Assembly (NCBI RefSeq): GCF_036669915.1 | Contig: NC_089320.1 | Span: 17,377,839-17,441,838, forward strand | DNA length: 64,000 nt | Direction: 5' to 3' | From: Pocillopora verrucosa | Lineage: Eukaryota > Cnidaria > Anthozoa > Scleractinia > Pocilloporidae | Shown here: piece after piece, positions 1 through 11,300 of the stretch | Layout of the letters: the number at the start of each line of letters is the position of its first letter | Numbering within the stretch: the first letter of the stretch is position 1 | Translations under genes and position numbers: made by a program | Notes under the pieces: model-generated | Seen by the model: only the letters and a program-made list of their open reading frames with translations | What the model was told of the DNA's origin: nothing | Databases searched by the model: none

Positions 1-1600
1 ATTTCAGAGATTCTGTCAGTTGTTTAGTTTGCAGCAAACTGTTTTCAATTTATAACTTTGTAAATTTATATTTTTTTTAGGTTGTAATTGATAAATTATG
101 TTTTCTAGGCTATTTTTTAATAGAAAACATATTCAATACTAAAAATTAGGGACTGTTCAACTTTTCATATGTTAAGGGATATTCAAGATATTTGACTTTC
201 AGATTACAATGCCTGAATGATTCTTCTGTTCTTTTGAAGAGTACAATCTTCAATTCTTCATTGGACCAAGATGAAAGCATTTGACATAATGGTATTACTT
301 GAATATAATTCCTTAAGCATTCTGCCCATAACAAAATAAAGGTTCTATGCTGGGCAATCAAAGTTATCTTTACAAAGATTGTTTTTTATTTAGACTCAGT
401 AACAGAAAGATAATGTGTTTACTAAGCTAAATGTAATCTTTCCTTGTGCAAACTCTAAAAGTAAGTCAGTAATCCTGTCTTGAACAATATCAAAACACAG
501 AAAGCCACAGAATATTGGCTTGTTGAAATCAATGAGCCGACATATGAAGTACAAAGCAGTTGATGCAATTTCTCACGTCACAGAAGCTCAAAGAAGATAG
601 TGTAGATGAAAGTGAACTTTAAAAAACATTTTTCATGATTTAGATGATTTTGTACATAAATATTTTTGGAAATTTTATGATTATTTTTAAAAATTTAAAC
701 TGTACCAAGCTTTGCATGTCTAAGCACAAAAGTTTGATCACAGACAATGAATCAATCAACATGCAAAAACACAATTCTGAAGTGTGGGTGTCTAAGAAAA
801 AGTGATACTGTTTACCATATTGTACTAAAACCCTATGGAATAGTTAGTCAAACATATTCAAAGAAAATTATATTATTCAATCTCATGTAATTTTAGCAAG
901 ATTACAAAGCCCTATATAATTAATGCTGAATATAAACACCGATAATTAAAAACTATGACATCATGAACAAGCTTTCAAAAATCTTCATAAAGACTTTTAA
1001 AGATTTATTGTTTGCAATGCATCATTAAATAAAAATATTGCGCTCATTTCAGATGAACAACATTCACAATAGAAGTAAAAGTTTGCTGACTGGCCAAAAA
1101 GTTTAAATTAAGCATCTAAAGCTATCTTTTTATTACTTTATTGCATCTGTTTTAGGATCACTAGACTCAGGTGATCCTTATAATCTGATTGGCTCTCAGC
1201 AGTGTGATTAATTCACTGACCCCTTGTCTGTTCTGATCTAGAAACTTAAACAAATCTTGAATTGATTAATTGCAATTTTCCACCCATGCGGCATTTTAAG
1301 TCAAGGGCTCTTAAAGCTCCCTGACGTATGGTCTTAATTCTGACTGGCTGGAAATTAAGATTACTTCAGGTCTGGTCGTACTAAATAGAATTGATGAGAG
1401 TGCTGTGAGGAAATATTCACAGTGATTCCTGTTGATTAAAGAAGTTCATCATGGAAGACTTAAAAAAGCACTGTCATTCTTACTTAGAGGCTCCTTGTTT
1501 CGTGTTTAAATTGAATGCCTGTAGATCCCTGACTAACTTTGTTCAAACAACTCGTTAAACAATAATTACAATGACTTTCAAATTGACACTATCAATACCA
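1..1600. other. AT-rich stretch without recognisable gene
   Basis: I see no exon with convincing splice sites, no conserved protein motif and no clear repeat here. The longest open frame (146-361, minus) has no recognisable content. It may be intergenic or the 3' flank of a minus-strand gene whose possible exons start at 1610. Confidence 0.4.
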
Positions 1601-1609
1601 GTTGCATGT

Positions 1610-2174
1610 TTACAAGTTCCAATGAATCTGAAGGGCCTCTTGAAAGGTAATCAAAGTATTTACGTCAATCTCCTTACAAAGGAACATCTCGGCGAGCTGA
1701 GCGATGTGAAAGTTCCGCTTTTGTTTTTCCTGTTCGATTTTCTCTAAACAGAAGATGGTACCTGACCATCAAAATTAAAACCATTGCAGTAAGAAATTTT
1801 ACACGAAAAACACAAATCTAAGCTGTAGATAATCGATTTGCCCAAACAGTGTATTCTAATTATAGCTTGCATTGTCTCGCAATCGCGGAAACGTCTGCTT
1901 TGAATCGAAAACTGTGCGTATGGGTGCATCGAGCTTAGACAGACAGGACACTCAAACACATTAACCCAATAGGATAAGTTACCTCGGGTTAAAAAACGAA
2001 ATGATCTTGGAGTAAATCCCATTATCTTTTCAAATAAATCTAGAAAAACAGTTATAAAGTTCCGCACATACCACAAAAAGGTATCTTGCAATGTCATTTC
2101 TTGAAAAAGCCATTAGGCTCTGTAGAATTGGCTCGTTTTGCCTTGAGAATCGTTCCTCCCGTTTGAAAAAAACT
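1610..2174 (-). CDS. Possible tiny two-exon gene (about 57 residues), unrecognised
   Basis: On the minus strand an exon-like block at 2174-2072 follows a TTGCAG acceptor and ends at a GTATGT donor. A second block at 1743-1610 follows a TTTAG or TTTAGAG acceptor and ends in TAA. An ATG at 2113 opens a frame of 14 codons to the donor. If the downstream AG of the acceptor is used, the frame continues 43 codons as a charged, helix-like stretch rich in Lys, Glu and Leu. A possible non-coding first exon ends at a GTAAGT donor near 2344. The upstream part of that frame is open but lacks ATG, and the first AG of the acceptor would break the frame. I do not recognise the protein. It could be chance. 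Confidence 0.25.
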
Positions 2175-2660
2175 CTGCAAGTGGAAACACATTATAAAGT
2201 CAACTTTTCTTTCAAAATAAAGAATTTCGTGTAAGTTTAAAAATAGAAGGCATTGAATTTGTGACGAAAACATCGTTGTCATTTGACCTCGAGACGATGG
2301 TAGAATTCAAATCATATTTACGGGAATCTAAAAAGATACTTACCCTCAGCCGATCTGTGTACAGACGTGGAATCACCACCTTACTTACTCGGTATCTAAT
2401 GCGGTTGTGATCAGCTGTTCCTTATATTGGACTTGCTGTTCCGCTTATTTGACTGTCCTTGCATGACTGCACAAACGAGCAGAGGAAGGTGTCCGTGACA
2501 GCTCATCTGTCATTGTGTACTCAAGCTAAGTTAAATAAATAGATTTTTAACTTAAATAATAAAGCAGAATTTCGGCCCTATTCGTCACGATTTAAACATA
2601 CAAACAGTTTCCTCCCTTTTTTTGGGGTAAAAGACGAAACTGTCTACCTGTTCGGGTCCT

Positions 2661-2686
2661 TTTTTTTTTTTTTTTTTTTTTTTTTT
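2661..2686. repeat. Poly-T tract
   Basis: An uninterrupted run of about 26 T, followed by a TC-rich stretch, lies about 200 bp upstream of the helicase start codon. It is a simple repeat, possibly the poly-A remnant of a minus-strand retroposon. Confidence 0.7.
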
Positions 2687-2772
2687 GCACTTTCTCTCTT
2701 TCTCTTTTCACTCTACCCTCCAAAGGTTATTTTGAGCTCGAGCCAGTTCACCTCCATTGAATGTGAATAGCT

Positions 2773-2779
2773 TATAAAA
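2773..2779 (+). promoter_or_regulatory. Candidate TATA box of the helicase gene
   Basis: TATAAAA lies 103 bp upstream of the ATG at 2882, in the proper orientation. Position and match are reasonable, but no transcription start evidence exists. Confidence 0.3.
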
Positions 2780-2881
2780 ACGCCTGGTAGAGATCTACCG
2801 TCGCATGCTGATGAGACGCTCTGTAAATCTAATACTGAATGTCCTCTGCGGAAGGTCAGACAAATCGCTTAAAATTTCACG

Positions 2882-5800
2882 ATGAAACCGTTTTTTATTG
2901 AAAAAATCTTCCGCCAGCCTCTTTTACGGCGCACCTTTTCTCCGTATCATGTCAATTATGTTCGTTGTTTGGCCTCAAAGCCACGAAACACGAGTGAATT
3001 GACTGGAGTGACAGGAATCAAACGGAAAGGTGTCAAGAAGGAAAAGAAACATGATCCAGATGAAGAATTCATGCAGCTGTGGAGTACTACAGAGGGATAT
3101 ATACAAAATGTTTTTAAAGAAAGAAGAACAGGGATCAAGTCGACAAAGGAAAATTATAGAAATACGTTTGTGACTCCAAATGTCACCACCCTGCCCATTG
3201 CAAGTGAACTGACTAAGGAGGAAAGAGACGACCTGCTCGATGATGATGGGACGACAGAATTCAGGATTCCCACAGCAGAGGACTTTGCAAGGCTAACTCC
3301 AGTATACAAGAGTTTGACAGAGGAGGAATTAGATGATGAAAAAATATTTGAAAGAAAAGATGAGAGGGATGAAGAGGAAAGGGAAAATAAGGAAGAATCA
3401 GATGTTATTGGTACTTCTAAAATTCTATCATTTGAAGACTTCAATCTTCACGCAAAGCTTATACAGAAGCTGAACATTTTTGGCATTGTCACTCCCACTG
3501 ACATTCAAAAACAAGCAATACCAATAGTTTTAAAGGGAAAGAGTGTTCTTATTCAATCAGAAACTGGATCCGGTAAAACTATGGTATTCTTATTGCCTAC
3601 TCTGCAATCTCCTGGAAAAACCTTTGGCACAATAATCATTGCACCCACAAGAGAATTGGCAAGTCAAATGTTGTTTGAGGCTCGTCGTCTTCTCGGTGAT
3701 AAAGCTATTGTGGAGTCTTTTGTGAGTTATCCTAAAATGTAAAAAATGCAACTTACAGCTTTATGTAATCTAAGCATTTATTTTGATGTGGGTCAAATTT
3801 AGTGGACCACTAAAAAGTTATTGGCCTCTAATATAAATGAAAATCCTGTTTTTCGGGAGTTAGATAAAAAGAAACAAAATTATTTGCTTGGTTGCTTTTA
3901 TAATCAGAGATTGGTATAGTGTAAGAGAAGGTTTACCTCAAAGAATGAGTGTCTGTTCTTAGATCACAAGGATGTGATAGTTTTGTAATTCTCCTCTCTA
4001 ATTGCTATATATCCTTGTGAATGAGTAATATTACAGAGAAACTTGTTAACCCTTGAACCTCTAAGAGTGACTAGCATCAAATTTTTCTTCTCATTATCAC
4101 CTCCGAATCAAGCATTAAGGTCGTGAGAATAAAGGAAATGATTGCTAACCAAAGAGGCTCTTAATAGTTGAACAAACTCTTCTTGACAGCACCTAAGGAA
4201 ATGTGAAGAGAATAGTGTGGAGAAGATGCAAACTGATGTTAGGGTGTTGAAGGTTAACACTATGAATACAATAACAGAATACTGGTGTGACTAACATTTT
4301 TAACACAGAAAAAGTACAATATCCTTTTGGGTATCAATGCATCAAGATTTTTGACCCAATCATTCTCTTAGCAAGTAGCTACGTATTAAATTTTCAGGGA
4401 GGATGGTTACTTTTTTTTTTCAGTTTTCTGTATAAAATAGAGTTATAAAGTGCAAATGAAAATTGATAGTCATCTAACTCAAAGAGTTTCCCTACTCTCA
4501 AAACCTAAGCATTCATCCTTCTTAAGATGAGATGATATGAATTTTTTTCTTTATTTAGGTGAGTGGTGTGAATTTGAGTAAACAGGAGGCAAGATTGAAA
4601 GATAAGGTGAAGAAACCTTTGATAGCTATTGGAACACCTAAGAGGATTCTTGAAATAATTGAGAAGGATCCTTCACTGGTACAACGCACTAAAAGGATCA
4701 TAATTGATGAAGTGGATAAAGTTCTTTTGCCACTTCATAGGAGGTCCTCATTCAAGAAGCTCACTCATCGGGCAAACTATCCTAGAGCAGCTAAGACAGT
4801 GGTAGAAAAAGTTCTTCAGTTATCTAAGGTGAATTTAGTGAAATTCATCCTATTGATGTTCAATCAGTCTTCTTCATATCACTGATGACTGTGTGAAATG
4901 CAGCAGCTTGATCTTGAAGTTGATGGTTGTATTCTCAGATGACAAAAGGTCACTCTTTGCTTTGCTCTGGGATATAAAGCACTTCTTTCATAATTCCTCC
5001 CTATATTTGGTGTGGACTTCTCTGTAATAACTAATTTTCTTCTATTTACCACTAAATTACTCTATAACATTTTTTTCTGCATTAGTTTGATTTGTTTTTG
5101 CATTTGGTTCATTCTGTATAATGATCTTTAAATTAGTGTTAGTAGTGCCCAGTGATTCTTGTATATCAGCCTATGGTTCATAAACTAAATCCTACAGTGT
5201 TGATGAATCAACTTTCTCATAGCAGTTATTAACCTTGTATATGGCATTTTTCAAAGCTTTGGTATTTACAAGTACTAGATCAGTTTTATTGGGCATCAAG
5301 TCTGCTAGGGCAGAAAAAAAAATCCTTTTGGCAATCAGAATTTTTCTGTCTCTTTTTTTTATCAAAGGTTAAGCACATCCAGATGATTGGAGCTTCTGCA
5401 ACTGTGAATGATGTTCTCCAAGAGGACCTGACAGAAATTGGCTGGGGAGATCATGTCAAACTTATACAGTCATCCACACTTGAAGGACGGCCTTGTAAAG
5501 TTCCTCCATGCATTAAACACCAATATGTTATTTGCGATGAGTCTGTGGGTCTTACCAAAGCACAGGCACTTGCCAGGTAAAAAACTGATTGTGCAATTGT
5601 AAATTATTCTTACACATTAATTTATAATTAGGTTAAAACCTCTCAAGACCCTAACATCAGCATGCACAAGGACAATTTGGTTAACAATCAAGAGCTTCTT
5701 TACTGAAGTGATCATTTCCTTTATTCTTGTGACCAAGATGTGTGATTTAGAGGTGATACTGTGGGGAGAAATTAGATGCTAGTCACTCTTCGTGGTTAAA

Positions 5801-6909
5801 GGGTTAAGTTGGTGATCATTTCCTTTATTCTCATGACCTTAAATGTTTGATTTATGGGTGATACTGTAGGGAGAAATTAGATGCTAGTCACTCCAAGGTG
5901 TTAAAGGGTTAAGTTGGTGATCATTTCCTTTATTCTCATGACCTTAAATGTTTGATTTATGGGTGATACTGTAGGGAGAAATTAGATGCTAGTCACTCCA
6001 AGGTGTTAAAGGGTTAAGTTGGTGATCATTTCCTTTATTCTCATGACCTTAAATGTTTGATTTATGTGTGATACTGTGGGGAGAAATTGGATGTTAGTCA
6101 CTCTTAGGTGTTAAAGGGTTGATTGCAATTTCTTCATGTGTAGACTTATTTTTTTTCTCAGAAGGGTTCTCTAGATTTTTAATGAAACAGTGAGCTGCAA
6201 ATAAAGGAATTTTTTTAAGAATTAGATCTGTTCAACTCCAAAACATGAGCAGCCATTGTAATTACATCACAAAAGATCACAGGCTGATATTTTTCAAAGT
6301 CAAAGCAACTAGTCTTGCTGTGATAAAAAATTTAAATTATATCACTGACAAGATTATTCTTCATTTTAATTACGTCCAATTCCTATAACAATCCATTTAT
6401 TCTCTTATTCCTAAACATAACCATTGTAAGGACAAATGAAGTGCAAAAAGTTTCTCACATATGTTGACTATGTTTTTCACAGAGTTTTCAGAGAGTCAGG
6501 CCAGAAATCTGGTCTGGTGTTTATTCACCGTCTTCAATCAGTTGATGACTTTGTCTGGGAGTTGAGAGACCTTGGACTAAATGCTGTAGCACTGTATCAA
6601 AAAGTTGCTAATCAGGATCCTGAGGAATATGAGAAATTCCTCACAGAGTTTCAAACTGGACAGATCAATGTTGTGGTTGGCACAGAAGAAACAGTGAGAG
6701 GTCTGGATTTCAAAGAATTGGACCATGTGTATTTAACAGAAGTGGCCAGAAATATTGATGCCTATTTGCATCAAGCAGGGCGAGTTGGCCGACAGGGGAG
6801 GCCTGGGACTGCTACAACATTAGTTTCAGTACGAAATCCAAGAGATGAGAAGAGGATGCAAATGGAGTACCGTAGACTTAATTTACCATTTGAAAGGATT
6901 GTTTTGTGA
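2882..6909 (+). CDS. Mitochondrial-type DEAD-box (DEVD) RNA helicase, DDX28-like, complete
   Basis: Four exons with consistent phases: 2882-3721, 4559-4828, 5368-5576 and 6483-6909 (a second acceptor AG nine bases further would drop three codons), giving 581 residues. The first 30 residues are rich in Arg, Phe and Leu without acidic residues, like a mitochondrial presequence. Residues 145-175 are very acidic. Core motifs: Q motif about 183-213, Walker A SETGSGKT 226-233, PTRELA 255-260, GTPKRI 305-310, DEVD 330-333, SAT 380-382, RGLDF 512-516 and HQAGRVGRQG 536-545. DEVD replaces DEAD and HQ replaces HR in motif VI. By family it should unwind or remodel RNA with ATP, probably in mitochondrial ribosome assembly, as known for DDX28. 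An organellar RH58-like relationship is the alternative. AATAAA signals follow at 7085 and 7092. Confidence 0.9.
4046..4257 (+). mobile_element. MITE-like element, family A, in helicase intron 1
   Basis: A block of about 212 bp starts with TTAACCCTTG-type sequence and ends with its imperfect inverse (GGGTGTTGAAGGTTAA). Its interior matches the copies at 5631, 8807, 16799, 26135 and 60822, sharing the phrases AGCATCTAATTTCTCC and AAAGGAAATGATCACC with small changes. No coding capacity is seen, which suggests a non-autonomous TIR element. Confidence 0.65.
5631..5806 (-). mobile_element. MITE-like element, family A, minus orientation
   Basis: It matches the 4046 element in reverse orientation, with CCTAACATCAGCATG at one end and GTTAAAGGGTTAA at the other, and is slightly shortened. 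It lies in helicase intron 3 and its right half seeds the tandem array that follows. Confidence 0.6.
5803..6122. repeat. 105-bp tandem array derived from a family A element
   Basis: Units begin at 5803, 5908 and 6013 with GTTAAGTTGGTGATCATTTC. Each is 105 bp and the copies are nearly identical. The unit is the terminal half of the element at 5631-5806, so a fragment of a mobile element was expanded in tandem inside intron 3 of the helicase. Confidence 0.85.
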
Positions 6910-7084
6910 AGGGATACATTTAATGGTGACTTGCAAAATTTGTGAGTCAAAATATATTTGAACAGATACCACATAAAATTTTCTGTATGCGTGCCTGCAC
7001 TCAGTTTTGAGTCATGGAACTCCATCAACAACCCTACTAAACCTACCTGGAAGAGAGAGTACCTGGAATACTGGTAACATATTT

Positions 7085-7097
7085 AATAAACAATAAA
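7085..7097 (+). terminator. Polyadenylation signals of the helicase gene
   Basis: Two AATAAA hexamers at 7085-7090 and 7092-7097 lie about 180 bp past the helicase stop codon in the transcribed orientation, a usual 3' UTR length. Confidence 0.5.
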
Positions 7098-7616
7098 ATA
7101 TTCTTTTCATCAGTAATATCACCAGCTGTACATAGCCATGTGAGAAAATTGATTTAATAAAAATGGAAGATAGAAATAACCTTCACCATCCTACATAGCG
7201 GTATAGTACCACTCAGTACTTCCTATAATTTTAAAAAATGCACCAATACATTTCAGTTATGAAATATTGTAGATTGCTACATATTAACCACCTTAAAGCA
7301 TAGCACAGCACTTGCATTTAAGTCTGATAATTACAGCGACAGAAGTATTTCTGCTCAAGCATTGTAAAGCTCTTGCAGTAACAGATGAGTCAAGATGTTC
7401 CGAGCACACACCCTCACATTAGTGGATTAATAATATTTCTTCAAAGAAAACATAGTTGTAATATTATGGTAATGATGATGACTTCTTGTTAGGCACCATT
7501 TGGCTTATTGGTACTGGGTGTCAAGCATTGGCATGTCATCCTGATAAGCATGCTTAAGCATGATGACAAGTCTGGATAATGCCTGATCTTCTAATACCAC
7601 CTTAATATTACGATTA

Positions 7617-7824
7617 AAACCCTTTCACTACCAAGAAATGATTGTTCATTCTCCCCTCTAGGTTCTATACATTTCCTTGGAAGATAATTACAAGAATTTG
7701 GTCTTAGATCAAGATAACAACTACCTGATACATTTGAGTATTCTCATTACCTGTTTGCTGGATAGTGTATGGACATTGTATGGAGAAGTTCCATGTGAAT
7801 CACTTCTAGGAGTTAAAGCGTTAA
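7617..7824. mobile_element. MITE-like element, second family (B)
   Basis: A block of about 208 bp begins AACCCTTTCACTACC and ends GGAGTTAAAGCGTTAA, so its termini resemble family A, but the interior differs (for example CTGATACATTTGAGTATTCTC). It lies between the convergent helicase and SNX3 genes. It contains a 130-codon open frame that I consider non-coding. Confidence 0.5.
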
Positions 7825-8371
7825 GATCAACTGTGGAGTTTTTATTAAAAAAAAGGCCATTTCTGAGTTCTGAAAACCATCACTTTCAAGGTGAAACCAA
7901 GTGCAAAATCATCCTTAAACCAATTTTATATCAAAGTCTAACAACAGAGGCTTTGGACATATCAAAAATGGAATATTGTGTAATCTTCGTTAAGCCACTA
8001 AGCCTTGTTTCTTGCTGCTATCTATCAGTGCACTTACTTTTCATTTATGCCTCGAAATGCCTGAATTAGTTACAGTTAAGTATATATTATTTAATCCTGA
8101 ACTGTTCTAAAAATATGTGGCAAACCTTTAGTTCTTAAGCCATCAAGAAAAATATTTTTGGCACTGACATCCAATAAATGATTTTATCATAAATCACTAA
8201 TGATCACATTCTTGTAATTTCTTAAACCTTAAACTAACTTTGTACTGCAGGATTCAAAAGAGGTTAATGGAGCAGCCAAACATTATGATGGCTACAAGGA
8301 TTAAAGAATCTCTCATTGATGTTTGATCATTGAACCTCAAGGAATAATTGCTCATAATGCTCCATTGGGTT

Positions 8372-11300
8372 TTATGTGGTTCTCACTTTTCCTGGGACAT
8401 AATTCTTATCTATAATGGGTTCTGTAAGGAACATGTGCAAACAACGTTCATTCTGGGCCAGAGGATGTCCAGACACCCTGGAAATCAAACAAGACAGAAC
8501 ATTATTGAGATGATGATAATCAGACAAACCTGGTACATCTTTTACAGCTTCAACAACAGAACACAGTAAAACTAGCTACTAAAAAAACTTAAAATATACT
8601 ATCTTGCTTGAATTAGTTTTAATCTTCACCCAGAACCTAGGATCATATTAAATGGTCACAAAGACTAAAATTCTAGTCTCCAAAAAACAAATCCAGGAAA
8701 GGGCACTTTGTGCAAAGTTTCAAGACAAACTGTTTTCCTTATCACACCCCTTTAAAATATGCAAAATAGCTGCTAATCATAATTGGAGCTTTGCACAGAG
8801 GCAAAACCCTTTACACCCTAAGATCAGTATACATATTCTCCACAATGTTCTCTATACATTCCCTGTGGTGCTGACAAGGAGATTTGTTTAACAATCGAGA
8901 GCCACAATCTTAAGTTGATCATTTCCTTTGTTATTGTGACCTTAATGTGTGATTTGGGTGATATTGTTTGGAGAAATGAGATGCTTGTCAATCTTGGGAG
9001 TCAGAGAATGAATAATCGGACACACAGGAAGAAGAGGCAAATTTTCTTAGAAGAAAATGATGGAGCCCTTTATATTTTATGGAATTATGGTCAAGTCACC
9101 GACAGTTCAACTCGCCAATGCCAACTCACCAACATATAAAATCAGGTAAAGATGTTTGCAAGTTGGTCTTCAATCCAGTAGAACTTATTAGAAGTTAAAC
9201 ATATAGAAAAGTAAAAGATCTTTAGTAAAAAAAACTCTTTTTTTTCTTCAACAAAGTTTATAAGGATCTCATGGTAAATAAAGCAAGGTAAACATCACCA
9301 ATGACTATAAAAGCTTCAGATGCGAACAAGTTAATGTGTGACAATAACACTGTAAAGACTCATCATGTCAATTGGTCAGATTTTTAAAAGAAAACTTGGC
9401 TTTCTAGACAAGATCTTTAGTAAAAACAATTCTTTTTATTTCCAACAAAGTACATAAGGATCTCAAGGTGAATAAAGCAAGGTGAACATCGCCAAGACCA
9501 AAAAAGCTTTAGACGCAAACAAGTTATTGTGTGACAACCACAGTGTAAAGGCTCATCATGTCAATCGGTCAGATTTTTAAAAGGAAAAACTTAGCTTTCT
9601 AGATAAGATCTCTATTCAATTTTATACTCGATTTTATACGTTGGCGTGTTGGTGTTGGCGAGTTGAACCATCAATGACTAGAACTGGATACCATTTTATG
9701 CATGTGTTTATCTGTGTTTAAATCTGTATTAGATACTCTTCATTAAACATACATTACAGCTTTCTACACAAGTGCCAAACACATGTCTCAAATTGGTTCT
9801 TTTTATGCAAATTTATTTTAGTCTCTACAAATTATTTCTTACTTGCCATGGCATCATAATAGAAAATTACCAGGCTTTGCTGAGAACATGTTCAGTACCT
9901 GTTAACAAATGCCTCTAAACCTTGCCTTCTTTCTTCAATAAAATCATCTTCAAAAATTCCTGAAAGGAAGGTGAATAGTGTTTATCAAACACCCAAATAA
10001 GGAAGTGGTTGACCAAAATTGGCAACATATCCATGTTGCCTTTTCTTCCTAATAAGATTATTTCCTCGAATAACTATCTTTACATTTTGAAGGAGTTAAC
10101 AACTGCATTGCTAAGTGGAGGTTGGGTGCCTGAAACATCCAGGAGCTTCCACTATTGGCACCTAGCTTTTAGATAGAGACTTCTCCCATGGCTGGTAAAT
10201 CCTGGCAACCCAGCCATGAGCCCCCACATAAGAAAGGGAAACAGGCACCCGTCTCACTGAATAAACTGTGGAAAGAGAGAGGGAATGGGTGGGGAAAACT
10301 GCCTGGACAATGACCTCCTCACAACACTGCAATTTCACACTTAAAGCACATGCAAAAACTTCTCAAACAAAGAGCAAGTAGATTTCTGATGCATGCACAT
10401 CTGCAGAAAACTGCTGACTACTAGAGAACACTGATGCTCTTTGTTGTTAACTACACTAAATTGCATTTAACTGCATTTAAACAGCAAAAAACAAAACAAA
10501 ACAAGAAATACATGGCTGCTGCAAAATAACCTCTAACAGGCTTATACACTGCAGAACTGTTCACTTTTACTCACAATCTACTGACGAACATTAGATAATT
10601 ATAAATAATCAAAATGGTTGAAATAAAATTGAGGGGACTTCCCTCCTAAATTTGCATAATCAAGGGTTGAATGTACCAACAGCAAAATAGTAGCAAGTAT
10701 ACACTGGAAATCCAAGAGAAATCAATTTCAATTTTGGTTTCAGTGAAATGTCAAAGTAACTGGGGTTTTAAGTTGACTGAAAATGAACAGTGTATAATTT
10801 CATGTATTGTACATAGAAACACAGGAAGCAGGAAGCATATGAGAGAAGAGAACTGCCTCATACCATCATCTCCTCTGAATGGTAATTGCTTCTTAAATGC
10901 ATCACCTGGAAGAGGAGGTACCACTATCTGGGAAGACAAAAGTTAAAAAAAAATGGAGGGCATTACACTAATCCCTAGGTCAAAATAGCAACTAAAGATA
11001 TAAAATTGATCAAAAGATAAGATATACCACATGGTTCCTATGGTGTGAAATATGAGCTTCAAGTAAATGGAGCTCACATCATTCTACTCAAAACTATCTG
11101 AATCTTTATTTCTGGTGTTTTGAGGCTTAGGGTACAAGGGTCTGTATTCCTAATGATGATGATGCCTGTAATTGTACCACAACTGAATGACACTTTTTGG
11201 TTACAAAAAAATGGCAAAAGCAAAAACACCCTTTAAAAAGGCATGTTTTGGCCATAATAGAAATTTCCTAAATAGTTATTTCATGCTGTTAATTTTCAGC

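Noticed and set aside
1744..2097. 117-codon minus-strand open frame
   Set aside because: It crosses a likely GTATGT donor and intron. No domain is recognisable, and the better exon-like frames are the ones at 2174-2072 and 1743-1610.
3154..3444. 96-codon minus-strand Ser-rich frame
   Set aside because: It is the antisense of the acidic Glu/Asp-rich region of helicase exon 1.
7677..8069. 130-codon plus-strand frame
   Set aside because: It spans a MITE-like element and AT-rich 3' flank, without domain or codon pattern.
8348..8569. Plus-strand 73-codon frame
   Set aside because: It is antisense to SNX3 exon 5, which has family conservation on the minus strand.
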